A DNA stretch of 64,000 bases, from NCBI RefSeq assembly GCF_011758565.1, contig NZ_JAAMOX010000003.1, positions 248,001-312,000 on the forward strand. Reading direction: 5' to 3'. Positions 45,335 to 55,458 of this stretch are shown piece by piece. Position numbers and translations under genes: made by a program. The notes under the pieces were generated by a model. That model was not told the DNA's origin. It saw only the letters and a program-made list of their open reading frames with translations, and searched no databases. The DNA comes from Lysinibacter cavernae. Lineage in GTDB: Bacteria; Actinomycetota; Actinomycetes; Actinomycetales; Microbacteriaceae. Each line of letters starts with the position of its first letter. Positions within the stretch are counted from its first letter, which is position 1.

Positions 45335-46240
45335 TCAGTGTTCTTCTATCGTGTATGAGCCAGAGTTGTCGGTGAACAGCGCCGTTTGCCCTGGCTGCGC
45401 ATCCCGCGTAAACCGTGCAACCTGCGGGAAACGTGCGACAAATTCGTTGGTTGACCATATCTCGTGGTTCGCGGATTCGTCCATGTAGGCATCGGATTCC
45501 AAACCGGTAACGGACTCCAGCATGGTGCCAGTGAACGTGACCCAACGAGGTGGGTGCTCGGCGTGTAACTTCGTAATGATGACGGGGGTATCGGCGGCGA
45601 CCGTTCTGCCGGCAACCGTGTCCTCTCTTGAAACGTCGAGCAACGCGTCGACCGAACCCGCAGCATCAACCAGAAGTTCCCAACCGTTCTGCGCAGCAAA
45701 CGTCGCCTCCGCATCGGTGAGGAGCCGCAGCGTTCGTACATGGCCGCAAAGCTGCCCATCGGCAGAACGCACCTCGTCAAATGCGACACCCCAGCGTGAG
45801 GAGGTTGCCATGATTGCCGAGATTCGCGTCCCGTCAAGAAATGGCTGGGGGTTACGCCAGGGCGTGTTTACCGGTGGTACCCGACGGTTGGTGGCGATGT
45901 CATCGCATACGATGGCAAGCGCCACACGCGCAGCACCCTGTTGTCCATCAATTACCTCGACGGCAAGCTCTACCCGCTCACCAGAATCCGTTGGAAGCCG
46001 AGATGCTCCCGACGTCATGAGCGTCACCAACCCGTTCGCGAGTCGCTTCTCTACAACACGAACAGCACCACCAATAGGTTCACCAAACGGGACAGGATCA
46101 ACGCCAAGCGCGTCAAAAACGTGGCCGGGAAACAGGTCTTGCCCAGGCGACAGGTCAATAGCATGTTCACTGGATGCGTCGCGCCCAGACGCACTTGCCC
46201 GGTCGTTTGCCTGCTGACGCCGCCGATTCAGAAAACTCAT
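45335..46240 (-). CDS. Suppressor-of-fused (SUFU)-like domain protein
   Basis: The 301 residues resemble bacterial SUFU-domain proteins: TLMTSGASRLPTDSGERVELAVEV (about 74-98) fits the family's TvGMS...ELvl block, and RTLRLLTDAEATFAAQNGWELLVD (about 168-191) fits its lvPlt.eE...G..aLl block. It is cytosolic, with a basic, Gln/Ala-rich N-terminal 30 residues. In bacteria such domains are often immunity proteins of polymorphic toxin systems, but no toxin gene is adjacent. The assignment rests on pattern recognition only. Confidence 0.5.
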   Translation of the reverse strand: MSFLNRRRQQANDRASASGRDASSEHAIDLSPGQDLFPGHVFDALGVDPVPFGEPIGGAVRVVEKRLANGLVTLMTSGASRLPTDSGERVELAVEVIDGQQGAARVALAIVCDDIATNRRVPPVNTPWRNPQPFLDGTRISAIMATSSRWGVAFDEVRSADGQLCGHVRTLRLLTDAEATFAAQNGWELLVDAAGSVDALLDVSREDTVAGRTVAADTPVIITKLHAEHPPRWVTFTGTMLESVTGLESDAYMDESANHEIWSTNEFVARFPQVARFTRDAQPGQTALFTDNSGSYTIEEH

Positions 46241-46342
46241 GCATTCAGTTTCCCACCAAATTAGCAGGGTGCAACGCGCAACTACGTCGCGCTTGCCTAC
46301 CCTCGTGCCAAGCCGAATAGCCGGGCTTCCGTTCGATGAACG

Positions 46343-46391
46343 ATCACAGCCGCGGCGCGGAAGTCCTGATGACCCCGCACCGCGGCTGCGA
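46343..46391 (-). terminator. GC-rich hairpin after surface protein A
   Basis: CAGCCGCGG (46347-46355) pairs with CCGCGGCTG (46380-46388), and GCGG/CCGC continue the stem inside. It begins 12 bases after the stop of the 1269-aa gene. No T-run is seen. Confidence 0.5.
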
Positions 46392-46402
46392 TTCTGCCGA
46401 TG

Positions 46403-49400
46403 CTAGCTCAGCTGGCGGCGGCGACTCAGGAGCAGCGCTCCAGCGCCAGCGATGATCAGCACGATGAGGGTGCCAACCAACGCGTTCACGTCGCCACCCG
46501 TGACCGCGAGCCCTGCCGTCGCAACCGCGTGCGTCGTGGTGCAATCCGGGTTCTCATCAGCCGCGGCAACACATACGCCGCCAGGTGAGGCCGGGCGCAC
46601 CTTATTGACCAGCGTGCCGTTACCGCCGGTGCCAACCGTGACGGAGTAGGTGATGGTCACCACCTGTTTGACGGCAAGATCCCCTGTCCAGGTGAGGTCG
46701 GTGCCCGCCAACCTTGCCTGACCGGACGAAGCAGCTACGTCGTTGGTCCAGGTTGCGTCGTCGAGCACGCGGCTCAGATCATCAATCACCTTAACCTCGC
46801 GGAGAGCGCCGGGGCCAACCTGCGATACCTGAACCGTGTACGTGATCTTTTGACCAGCACCAACCGTGGTTGTCGAAACTGGGTTCGACGTTTTCGACAC
46901 GGTGTAGGTTCCAGCCAAGTGCTGCGTGCCACAGTTCACGTCGCTGCCGTCAACAACTTCACAGCCTGGTGAGGTCACAACGTTTGTCATGACGCTGTCA
47001 GCCCGATCAGCGGCTTCGTTCACCGTAACCGAGTACGTAATCGTGGCGACGCCACCAACGGGAAGCGTTCCTGACCACGAAAGGCCGGCATCGATGACGA
47101 GGACGTCTCCTGTGCTGGCTGCGGCATCGTCGTTAAACGTGGCGTCGTCAAGCACCGCTGACAGGTCATCGGTGAAGACAGCGTCGGCCGCGGCTGTGCC
47201 AACCTGGCTCACTGTGACGGTGTAGTTGATGATGTCACCACCGTTGACCGACGAACCTGACACCGGATCCGAGGTCTTGACCGTCACGTAGTTCGCCACG
47301 AGGATGCCGGCTGGATCGCTGTTGATCGACGGCGCGTCAAGCGCATCGACTGGAGTATCGGCTGTTGCGCTTGCCGTGTTGACGACGTTGCCTCCGAGGG
47401 ACTCGTCGAGCGTGACCGAGAAATCATGCGCCTCAGACTCGCCAGACGCCAACGACGCGACGGTGAACGAACCCTGTGTTGGGAACAGGTCGTCGGTTAC
47501 CTCAATGCCCGTCAGTGTTCCCTGGCCGGTGTTTTCGATCACAATGCGGTAGCTCACGGTGTCGCCGGTGCGGAAGCTTGGGTAGTCTGCGTCGTCGTTT
47601 GCGTCGTGCCATTCACCCTTCGCGTCCTGCACGTACTTCTTCAGCGATGCAGAATACGAGTTGGCAACCGTAATGGGTGCTGAGGTGCGCATGACGAGGG
47701 CGGTGTGCTCCCCCCTTGCCTGTGCACGGTTGACGAGGGCGTCTCCGCCGATCGCACCGTCGGTTGCAACGGCAACCGTGAACTGTTCCGTTGCGCCTGG
47801 CTTGAGTTCTCCGCCAATGACGCGGACCGCGGTTGCGTCGGCGCTGAAGGTTTCGCTCCAGCCGTTCGTGTTTCCCGTCGTATCGCCGGCAGCACCGTTT
47901 GCGGGGTTTGCGGGGTCGTCGCTCAGCGTTGCTGGATCAGCAGTCGTGTAGTACACCGTCGCTCCCGCTGAAGCGGTGACCTCGGTCAGGCTATACGTAC
48001 CGCTAAACGCTGTTCCACGGCCGTCGCCAACATACGGAAGTACGTCGATAGTGTCGGTAAACGCCTGTGGAAGCGGATCGGTCGACTTGACGGTGACGGT
48101 CCAGGAACCATCACCAACGCCGTCGCCGTTCACGTTCGGGATGAACCCTTGATCAGCTGATTTACCGATGATCGTGCGACCGGACGAGCCAACCGTGACT
48201 TGGGCGCTTCCGATAACAACAAGGCCCTCAAACGAAATCGAAACCTCGTTTTTCAGGTTCTGCCCTGGTACAACGGTGTCGTCGGCAACCGCGTCATACG
48301 TGATGAGGTGATGCTCGTTTGTCTTGACCGCGTCGATCGCCCAGGTCAGTACCTGACGGCCATCGCCGTTGACACTCACGGTTGGCTCGACGGATGCCGT
48401 TGCTGGCACGTACGTCATGCCGAGCGGCAGCGTGTCAACGATGCCAACGCCATCCACAAATTCGGGAACAACGCCCGTACCGAAGAGCTGGTAATCGAGG
48501 GTGTACGTTGCTGGAGCGCCGGGGGTGACAACTTTCTGGTCAACGGTCTTTGCAATGATTGGCGTCGCTGAAACAATCTTGAACACGTCACGAGCAATTG
48601 TTGTCGACGGGTATCGACCGTTGGCGACCGCGTTGCGGTCAGGGTAGGCGTTTGGCATGCTCCAGACGCCCTCAATCATGGCTGCGGCGGATTGCCAAAC
48701 ATCCTGGCCGATGGGGGCATCATCCTTAACCGTTGAAAAAACGTTGAGGCCAGAGCGAACAGGGTTTCCCTTGATCTCGGTGAAGTCAAATCTGATTCGT
48801 ACGGCTTTCACGGTGCTGAGATCGGATGGCTCGGTTGTTGTCCAACCGGCCGCGACGCCACAGTCAAATGTGTTGGGGTTGTACCCGGCGTTTGTGGGAT
48901 CAACACGAGCGTCGCCTCCAACGTAGTATTCGAGGGGAACATCAAGCTGAGCCTGCTGAGCCGTGTCGAACGTGAGGTACTTGGTGTCGATGATGTGGCA
49001 GTAGCCGTACTTCGCGGTATCGACGCTGCCCTTATTTCCAAAATCGCCTGCAACCAGTTGCATGACCTGCGTGCCACGCGACACCCGATAGTTGTCGTCC
49101 CAGTTGAGCGCTATCGATTTGGTGTAGTTGCGCTGCCAGACTGAGCTCCAGTTACCAGGCCAGGTGATGAGCTTCGTTGCTGAGTTATTCGAGGCGTCAT
49201 CAATGGATGTTGCTCCGCTACCCGGCGCAACATACGTTGGCGCGTCGACGGTGAGGGTTGTTCCAACGTTTGACGTCGTCTCGACGCGGAACTTGATCTG
49301 CCCGCTTGCGACGGCAACCTTCCCGTCTGGGATGGCCTTGCCAGCCGAATCCTTTGTTGGGGCAGCGACCGCCGAATAGTCGATGCCTGTGAGGGTCAGT

Positions 49401-50212
49401 CGGAACTGCGTGGCAGAGAGCTGCACAAAGTCGCAGGTTCCCACAAACGGGGAGACCTGGTCTGCGTCGTGCGATCCGCCTGACCACGGGTGCCCGGCGG
49501 CGCTGCCAGTGGTAAAGGCCGAACATGCGGACGGCGCAACAGACATCGCCCTCGCTTCGGTTCCCGCGTAGTCGATGAGGTACGACACGGAGTCGGGGCC
49601 TGCCTCGGAATCACGGTTGTGGAACAGCGTCCACTGGAACTCCATGTCAACGGTCGTCGTGCCGAACGCCACCTTGTTGCTCGGCGTGGTCCACACCATG
49701 TCCATGCCAAATGCGTTCTCGATGGGAATCTCGGTTGTGCCCGCTGGCTGTCCGTTCGTTTCGCCGTTTAACACAACGGCGTCGCCCTTTGCGCCCTTCA
49801 CAACCGCAGGGACGAGCGCAACGACCGCGGTTCCCATTGCCTGCGTTCCCGTGTTGCAGGTCAGGGTGAGCCCATCACTCGAAATACTCGACGGCGTTGT
49901 CACGCCGGTAACGAGGCAGGCATCTGGCAGGTCGGTGAAGTATGAGTTGGTAGCGGACACCGAGAACGTGACGTCGTCAACATTGCCGTTCTGCGCGGCT
50001 GGCTGGTCGTCGTTCACGTTAATGTGCCACTCGGAGTTCACCACGTCACCCTGGCTGACGGATGCTGCTGTTCCGTCGACCCAGTTGGCCGTGATTTCGT
50101 ATACCGGTGCTGCCGCAGCGGAAAGCGTCGGCAGTGTTGCTAGAACGAGGCCGGTGAGCACGCCAGAGGCGAGACCCTTCCATGTTCGAGATTTCGCGCG
50201 AGATGTAAACAT
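46403..50212 (-). CDS. Surface protein A: 1269-aa DUF11-type adhesin-like protein with LAVTG anchor
   Basis: A signal peptide of about 34 residues (ending LSAAAAPV) is followed by an Asn/Thr-rich N-terminal domain. The shared module IDVLPYVGDGRGT lies at about 720-733, and several DUF11/isopeptide-type beta domains follow. The last two (from about residues 990 and 1112) are near copies of each other, with YTVTVSQVG and LSAVLDDATFNDD versus YTVQVSQVG and LSRVLDDATWTND. The C-terminus is LAVTGG, a hydrophobic helix and SRRRQLS, a class E sortase sorting signal. It should be covalently attached to peptidoglycan. AGGGGCAGG precedes the ATG. First of three such genes. Confidence 0.88.
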   Translation of the reverse strand: MFTSRAKSRTWKGLASGVLTGLVLATLPTLSAAAAPVYEITANWVDGTAASVSQGDVVNSEWHINVNDDQPAAQNGNVDDVTFSVSATNSYFTDLPDACLVTGVTTPSSISSDGLTLTCNTGTQAMGTAVVALVPAVVKGAKGDAVVLNGETNGQPAGTTEIPIENAFGMDMVWTTPSNKVAFGTTTVDMEFQWTLFHNRDSEAGPDSVSYLIDYAGTEARAMSVAPSACSAFTTGSAAGHPWSGGSHDADQVSPFVGTCDFVQLSATQFRLTLTGIDYSAVAAPTKDSAGKAIPDGKVAVASGQIKFRVETTSNVGTTLTVDAPTYVAPGSGATSIDDASNNSATKLITWPGNWSSVWQRNYTKSIALNWDDNYRVSRGTQVMQLVAGDFGNKGSVDTAKYGYCHIIDTKYLTFDTAQQAQLDVPLEYYVGGDARVDPTNAGYNPNTFDCGVAAGWTTTEPSDLSTVKAVRIRFDFTEIKGNPVRSGLNVFSTVKDDAPIGQDVWQSAAAMIEGVWSMPNAYPDRNAVANGRYPSTTIARDVFKIVSATPIIAKTVDQKVVTPGAPATYTLDYQLFGTGVVPEFVDGVGIVDTLPLGMTYVPATASVEPTVSVNGDGRQVLTWAIDAVKTNEHHLITYDAVADDTVVPGQNLKNEVSISFEGLVVIGSAQVTVGSSGRTIIGKSADQGFIPNVNGDGVGDGSWTVTVKSTDPLPQAFTDTIDVLPYVGDGRGTAFSGTYSLTEVTASAGATVYYTTADPATLSDDPANPANGAAGDTTGNTNGWSETFSADATAVRVIGGELKPGATEQFTVAVATDGAIGGDALVNRAQARGEHTALVMRTSAPITVANSYSASLKKYVQDAKGEWHDANDDADYPSFRTGDTVSYRIVIENTGQGTLTGIEVTDDLFPTQGSFTVASLASGESEAHDFSVTLDESLGGNVVNTASATADTPVDALDAPSINSDPAGILVANYVTVKTSDPVSGSSVNGGDIINYTVTVSQVGTAAADAVFTDDLSAVLDDATFNDDAAASTGDVLVIDAGLSWSGTLPVGGVATITYSVTVNEAADRADSVMTNVVTSPGCEVVDGSDVNCGTQHLAGTYTVSKTSNPVSTTTVGAGQKITYTVQVSQVGPGALREVKVIDDLSRVLDDATWTNDVAASSGQARLAGTDLTWTGDLAVKQVVTITYSVTVGTGGNGTLVNKVRPASPGGVCVAAADENPDCTTTHAVATAGLAVTGGDVNALVGTLIVLIIAGAGALLLSRRRQLS

Positions 50213-50227
50213 CCTGCCCCTAACAGT

Positions 50228-50244
50228 CTGTTGCTCCGCAACAG
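50228..50244 (-). other. Small hairpin in the leader of surface protein A
   Basis: CTGTTGC and GCAACAG form a 7-bp stem with a 3-base loop, ending 15 bases before the ATG on the minus strand. It could affect mRNA stability or ribosome access. The AT-rich stretch further upstream (about 50380-50430) probably carries the promoter. Confidence 0.4.
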
Positions 50245-50562
50245 TGACGCTGCGGAATGTTCAATTGGGTGAAGTTCAGCAAGCTCTCGGTGACCAAATT
50301 GGCGCACTGAGACGTGCGAAAACTCCGCACAACTGAACCCGGCGACCACCCCTTTCATGGCCACTCTCACTTATTTGACCACAGAATAGACGGGACACAA
50401 AGTTACATACAATAAACTTTTTTGTTTAAGAACAACGGGGCCCGCACGCACCAAAACCAGCGAAATGTATTGTTTTCAGGCGCGCCAATTCACGCCGAGA
50501 ATTGCGGGGCAATTGTGGGAACAGACGACGCTCAACGAGCGCATCCGGTAACGAGCCGTGTG
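50245..50562. other. Intergenic region upstream of surface protein A
   Basis: No gene is supported here. The stretch 50380-50430 is markedly AT-rich for this genome, with TTGTAT and CTATTC on the minus strand 17 bases apart as a possible promoter. TAAAC-T6-GTTTA at 50413-50428 is a small inverted repeat. Confidence 0.45.
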
Positions 50563-50745
50563 TTATTTCATCTTGCGGCGCTTGGCAAGATTCATCCCCA
50601 TAAAGATGACGAGCATGACCACACCGCTGATCTGCAGCGTGAGCGCGGTCCAGGCTGCACCGACGTTTCCGGGAGTCGCCACAACGATGATGATTCCGAT
50701 CAGAATACACAGGCTGCCGGTGAGCGGGAGAACAGGAATCTTCAT
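50563..50745 (-). CDS. Small two-helix membrane protein (60 aa)
   Basis: MKIPVLPLTGSLCILIGIIIVVATPG and a second hydrophobic segment (TLQISGVVMLVIFMGMNLA) form a hairpin-like two-helix protein ending in a basic tail, KRRKMK. AAGGAT lies directly before the ATG, closer than ideal. I do not recognise a family. It sits between the large surface protein genes on the same strand, behind the terminator of surface protein B, so it probably has its own promoter. Its place suggests, but does not show, a link with the surface proteins. Confidence 0.6.
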   Translation of the reverse strand: MKIPVLPLTGSLCILIGIIIVVATPGNVGAAWTALTLQISGVVMLVIFMGMNLAKRRKMK

Positions 50746-50770
50746 ATCCTTATCGTACCCGGACGACAGA

Positions 50771-50804
50771 ATGGCCCGTTTCGCTCGGCAGCGAAACGGG
50801 CCAT
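50771..50804 (-). terminator. Strong terminator hairpin after surface protein B
   Basis: ATGGCCCGTTTCGCT and its exact complement form a perfect 15-bp stem with a CGGC loop, 57 bases beyond the stop of the 1452-aa gene. The minus strand continues TCTGTCGT, a weak T-rich tail. Confidence 0.75.
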
Positions 50805-50860
50805 CGGTCTCGGTGACCCCCACGGTGTCGGCGGTCAGGGCCGACGGGGTAACCACCGAG

Positions 50861-53800
50861 CTAGGCGCGGCGGCGGCGCAGCGCCAGTGCTCCAAGAACC
50901 ATCAGGACCAGGCCAACAACCGCAAGGGATGTGGATGCCGGCGCTCCGGTGACGGCAAGCCCGGGGGCAGGCTTGTTCGCAACCCCGTCATCGGGAGGAA
51001 GAACGGGCTCTGGTGCCGGATCAAACGTGTTGATCACTGAGATCGCAAGCTCCTGCGCACGCTCGGGCGACCCGGTATCCACAACGATCGCGTTCTCGTA
51101 GGAGTCGAAGTTAACCGAAGACCCCGTTGCGTCCCCCGCATCCGTCTCCGTCGCGAAGCAGTGCGAGCCAAGCGGCAGCGCGATCGGCTGACCCTCATCA
51201 TTTGCGAGCACAACCGTCTCACCACCGACGATCTGGATGCTCTGCGAGGCAACCGTTCCGCGAACGGCGTTGCCCTCCGCCGATGGCACCTCTACCTGGC
51301 AGGTCACGAGCACGGTGAATGTGTCCTCGGCGTGCAGCGATGCTTCCGCGCCATCGAGTTCTTTCGTGACGCGGACGGTTCCGGCCGAGAACTCGTTGAC
51401 GATCGTCGCCGTGACGATGTTCGCGAGTTCCTCGTCCTGCACAACCGTCACGGTAACGGGCTCTGGGAGGGCGTCGGCTCCCCCAGCATCCGTCTCCGTC
51501 ACGGTGCACTCGGCACCGATGGGAAGCGGAGCGAGCGCCTCCGACTCAAGAACCGTTTCATCGCCCTCACGTTGCAGCGTGACCTCGTCGGCGAACACTT
51601 GCTGGTCGTTGAAGGTGCAGGCTACGGCGAAGGTGAACTGGCCAGCGCCAAACGCTTCCGCGCCGGAACCGGTCAGCTGCTTGTTAATCACGAGGCCGCC
51701 GGCCTCAAAGGTGTTGGTGACGGTAGCGGCATACTCCGCGTTGCTCGTGACAATAGCAAACGCACCGGACGGAGTAATCGCTGATGCAGTTGCGCCACCG
51801 GCGTGTGGCTCGGTCACCTCACAGGTCGCGCCGTACGGAACGGCAAACGAAACCACAGAACCATCCGCCGCAAGCACAGCATCCTCGTCAAGAATGATCT
51901 CGTCGCCGACGGCACACACAAGATGCGCGGTAAAGGTAGTGTTTGCGAACTCCGAACCTGCTCCATCAACCACCTTGGTGATCGTCAGGCCCGCTGCAAG
52001 CACCTCAACGGGAACGCACTCGGCCGATGGATCGTCAAGGCACGGATTCTCTGTGCCGGTGCCGCCGTCAACCTTCCACGTGTTGGTCTGGTTTCCGGTG
52101 ACACCGGGTTGAACCGTTGCGGTCACACGCCAGGCCAGCGTCGCACCGGATTCGATCGGCACACCTGCCCAATTGATGGTGTTGGTTGCCTCGTCGTAAT
52201 CCACCCCGGCCAGGGCCGCTCCGTTGAGCCCAATAACCGAGTCAAATTTCAGTCCGGCCGGCAACGTGTCTGTACCCGTGATCGTGCGCTGCACGGCGTC
52301 AGGGTTTGAGACCGAAACCGTATAAATGAGCGTGTCACCGGGTTTTACCGTCGTCGGGTCGATGTCCTCATTGAGCGTCTTGGCAAGCAGCAGCGGGATG
52401 CCGCTCGAGGTCGCGGTGATACCCACCTTGGGCGGCGAGTTCGGGTTCAGCGCTCCGCCGTCGAGCTTGACGGCTGCACCAGCGATTGAGTTCCAAGCGA
52501 TCTGCCCCTCAACAATTGGCGGGACCGTCATGATGACGTTGGCAGCAAACCCCTCGCCAGGCGCATAGGTTGCCGACGACACAAGGCGAATGGCGGTAAT
52601 CGTCGACGGGTCAGTCGGCGCGGTCGAGCTCCAGTCATCAATGCAACCAGCATTCTTGGCGTCGGGGAAGACCTCGTTACGGCAGGGATTTGCCTCCTCA
52701 CTGTATTCAACAGTGACGTTTTCGGGCAGCTCGCCAAGGGATACATACGTTGCCTGGAACTGGCTGTTGCGCGGTTTCCCCGCAACGGTTCCGCCAACAC
52801 CCTGGTCGCCAGGAACGGGGAACACGTCGTAGATTACTGCGCCCTTGAGCGGGACGCCTCCGGTGTTCTTCCAGCCAAGCCCAAACGTGACGCTCCCGCC
52901 CTTTGTGCCGACGATGCCGACTCCCGGATATGCCTTTGGCGCTGCATCCTCAGCCCCCTGAACCGTCTTGGTCGTTTTGAAGGACGCGCCCCCGGTTGGC
53001 GGAGGAACGACCAGGTTGGCCGTCGAATAGCAGGTTGCATCCGAAAGCGAACCGTTGCCGTTGAGATCGATTGCCTCGGTGTTCGACTGCAGGTAGGCGG
53101 GACTCTGCTGACAGGTCTTCAGCAGGGCCTCGTCCGTAAAGTACACCTGCGCCACGTTGGCATACGTGCCTGGCTCATTGATGTATTCAACGGTGAACTC
53201 TGAGACCATCGTTACCTGGAGCGAACCATACGCCTCAAGCTGCGCTTTTGGCACGGTCACACGGACCAACTGACGCCCGGTTCCCTCGAAGTTGTTCAGC
53301 ACCTCTGTGGTTGGGGTCAGCTCATGTGTCACGCGAGTTGAGTCGCCCTCAACGGTGGTGGCAACGGTCGAGTTCTTGTCCGTCGAGCGAATCTTCATTC
53401 CCTGCGGCAAGAGGTCTGTCACCACGAAGTCCTCTGTTGAGGTGCCAAAATTGGACAGGCGCGCCGTCAGTTTCATCGATGTGGTGCCAGGGCCAGTTGC
53501 GTTGAGCTTGCCGAAGGACTTTTCGATCCCGATCTGGGGCGCGTTGATGACGTAGAGATCCGCGCTGTCTTTTGGCTGCGCGCGAAGGGTTGACTCGTCC
53601 TTCCAATACACCTTTGCAGAAGCTTCGTTGTGCACGATCGTGTTCTCTTCGGCCCGCGGGTCGACAAACCCGAAGACTGCCCAGCGAATCACGGGACCGG
53701 AGAGTCCGGCGTCACGGGGGAACATGAGTTCGGCAACATCCATTCGTTTGAGGTCGGGGATGCTGTAGTTCCCGTAGTGGTCGCCACCCGAGGTGCGCAC

Positions 53801-55219
53801 CATGTCAACAAGCGTGCCGTCTGCGTACCGAATCTTGGGAACGTACGCGTTCGTGAGATTCGGAACTCCACCAGAGCCGTCAGTGTGCACGGTTACCGTC
53901 TTCACGTGGAACGCAGGGGCCGCGCAGTACTCGCCAACAGCCTGCGATCCGTAGATCTGCTCCGTCCGGTTGGTCAAGCACGGAACAGGGTCGGTAATGT
54001 CGAGCTGGAAGCCTGCGCCAGACGGCACCCCGCTCCAGTACTGCATCTTGTATCCGGCTTGCTTCATACCGGAATCTTGATTCGGAGTGTAGTTTCGCAA
54101 CCAGTCACCGCTTGCGACGTTTGCCGCTCCAAGCCAATTGCCTGGGTAGGTGGTGTGCGAGTCGGTTTCGAGGCCGGATGCCCTGCTCGACGCAGGGGCA
54201 TCACCGTCGCGCAGTTGGGCGAAGGAGTCCTTGCTGAACGTCCCAACCGGGTACTCACCATCGCCGACGACGGTGAGCCCAGCTTGAGACTGCTTCTGAG
54301 CGACAACCTGGCCGTCAGTCGTGACTGAGTCGACGGTCGCGGTGTTGGTGATCTTGCTGCCGTATGCGGCGTCATCCGCAACCTTCGCTTCAACCACAAA
54401 CGAGGCGGTCCCATCACCATCGACTGCCGAACAAGCCGTTGGCAGTGTGCCGCCGGCGAGATTCCAGGTCAGCGTGCCGCCTGCGCCGACGGCCGCGGCT
54501 GGCGTTGAGGAAACATACGTCAAACCGGCTGGCATCGAATCGGTGACAACCATTGAATCGGCAAGGATCATCCCAGTTGCCGACCGCGTGCACGAAACGG
54601 TGATGGTGTAGGAGACGAGCTCTCCAGGTTCAACAAATGCGCTGTCGTTGACGGATTTGGTGATCCCGTGTGTCAGCCCGGATGTGGCCTGCCCAACGGC
54701 GGGCTTCTCGGCAACGGCAGGGTTGAAGTTGCTTCCCGTTGCCGTTGGCAGCAGCGACCAATCCGTGTTGTTTGGCGTCGTGAAGTTCGGCGGAGTGATG
54801 TCCAGCTGGAACTGCAGCGATTCGCCTACTGGAACGGCGCCAAGGCGAAAGATAACTTGCCCATCAATGATGTCTACCGACTCAATATAGTCGGAGGTCC
54901 CAATTCCGATTTCCAGCTCAGGCAGCAGGGCCTTCAGACTGTCAGTCAGCGGAATCGTGATAACCGTATCGGTGCAAGCGGATGCCTCATTCCCTGTGCC
55001 ACCGCCGAGCTGGTCGCAGCTGAAATCGATGTCATACGTGAACGGCATTCCCGATGCCCGTGGCGAATCAGAGGCAAGCCGAATCCCTACGCTTGCTTCT
55101 GTTTCGGTGGCCGCGGCAGCCGGCGTAGCCCCTACTATGCCACCGAGTCCAAGCGAGCCGGCCACGATTATGGCAAGCGAAAGTTGCGCGCCTTTGTGGC
55201 GCGCCAAATTGAATAGCAT
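50861..55219 (-). CDS. Surface protein B: 1452-aa protein with three DUF5979 repeats and LAVTG anchor
   Basis: A signal peptide (about 37 residues, ending TPAAAA) is followed by DUF11-like beta domains. The shared module VFPVPGDQGVGGT is at about residue 800. Three DUF5979 repeats follow, starting near residues 1078 (LTITKVVDG), 1176 (LVINKQLTG) and 1283 (VRVTKELDG), each ending in a C-V/ATETDAG type strand and NTF. The C-terminus LAVTGAPASTSLAVVGLVLM and RRRRA is a sorting signal. DUF5979 domains form chains of Ig-like modules in wall proteins. It lies between the other two large genes and is similar in design to both. Confidence 0.88.
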   Translation of the reverse strand: MLFNLARHKGAQLSLAIIVAGSLGLGGIVGATPAAAATETEASVGIRLASDSPRASGMPFTYDIDFSCDQLGGGTGNEASACTDTVITIPLTDSLKALLPELEIGIGTSDYIESVDIIDGQVIFRLGAVPVGESLQFQLDITPPNFTTPNNTDWSLLPTATGSNFNPAVAEKPAVGQATSGLTHGITKSVNDSAFVEPGELVSYTITVSCTRSATGMILADSMVVTDSMPAGLTYVSSTPAAAVGAGGTLTWNLAGGTLPTACSAVDGDGTASFVVEAKVADDAAYGSKITNTATVDSVTTDGQVVAQKQSQAGLTVVGDGEYPVGTFSKDSFAQLRDGDAPASSRASGLETDSHTTYPGNWLGAANVASGDWLRNYTPNQDSGMKQAGYKMQYWSGVPSGAGFQLDITDPVPCLTNRTEQIYGSQAVGEYCAAPAFHVKTVTVHTDGSGGVPNLTNAYVPKIRYADGTLVDMVRTSGGDHYGNYSIPDLKRMDVAELMFPRDAGLSGPVIRWAVFGFVDPRAEENTIVHNEASAKVYWKDESTLRAQPKDSADLYVINAPQIGIEKSFGKLNATGPGTTSMKLTARLSNFGTSTEDFVVTDLLPQGMKIRSTDKNSTVATTVEGDSTRVTHELTPTTEVLNNFEGTGRQLVRVTVPKAQLEAYGSLQVTMVSEFTVEYINEPGTYANVAQVYFTDEALLKTCQQSPAYLQSNTEAIDLNGNGSLSDATCYSTANLVVPPPTGGASFKTTKTVQGAEDAAPKAYPGVGIVGTKGGSVTFGLGWKNTGGVPLKGAVIYDVFPVPGDQGVGGTVAGKPRNSQFQATYVSLGELPENVTVEYSEEANPCRNEVFPDAKNAGCIDDWSSTAPTDPSTITAIRLVSSATYAPGEGFAANVIMTVPPIVEGQIAWNSIAGAAVKLDGGALNPNSPPKVGITATSSGIPLLLAKTLNEDIDPTTVKPGDTLIYTVSVSNPDAVQRTITGTDTLPAGLKFDSVIGLNGAALAGVDYDEATNTINWAGVPIESGATLAWRVTATVQPGVTGNQTNTWKVDGGTGTENPCLDDPSAECVPVEVLAAGLTITKVVDGAGSEFANTTFTAHLVCAVGDEIILDEDAVLAADGSVVSFAVPYGATCEVTEPHAGGATASAITPSGAFAIVTSNAEYAATVTNTFEAGGLVINKQLTGSGAEAFGAGQFTFAVACTFNDQQVFADEVTLQREGDETVLESEALAPLPIGAECTVTETDAGGADALPEPVTVTVVQDEELANIVTATIVNEFSAGTVRVTKELDGAEASLHAEDTFTVLVTCQVEVPSAEGNAVRGTVASQSIQIVGGETVVLANDEGQPIALPLGSHCFATETDAGDATGSSVNFDSYENAIVVDTGSPERAQELAISVINTFDPAPEPVLPPDDGVANKPAPGLAVTGAPASTSLAVVGLVLMVLGALALRRRRA

Positions 55220-55458
55220 CTGTAGTTTCCCCCCGGAAGTTTGCTATGAATCCGCTGAAGACTAACAGGGCGAAGACGCCGCGCTTTGCCAGATTCTGCC
55301 CATCTTCCGGTAGGCGCGTTCTTTTCATCCAGGCTTTTCACCTGAAACATACCCGGGGCCTCTGGGTGGGTGAAAGGCACGGGTGATGCCCAGAACCGAG
55401 TCTCGGTCAGGGGCGTTCTGAGGCGCTCCGATGCAATTGAGCTACCTCAGGAAACGTT

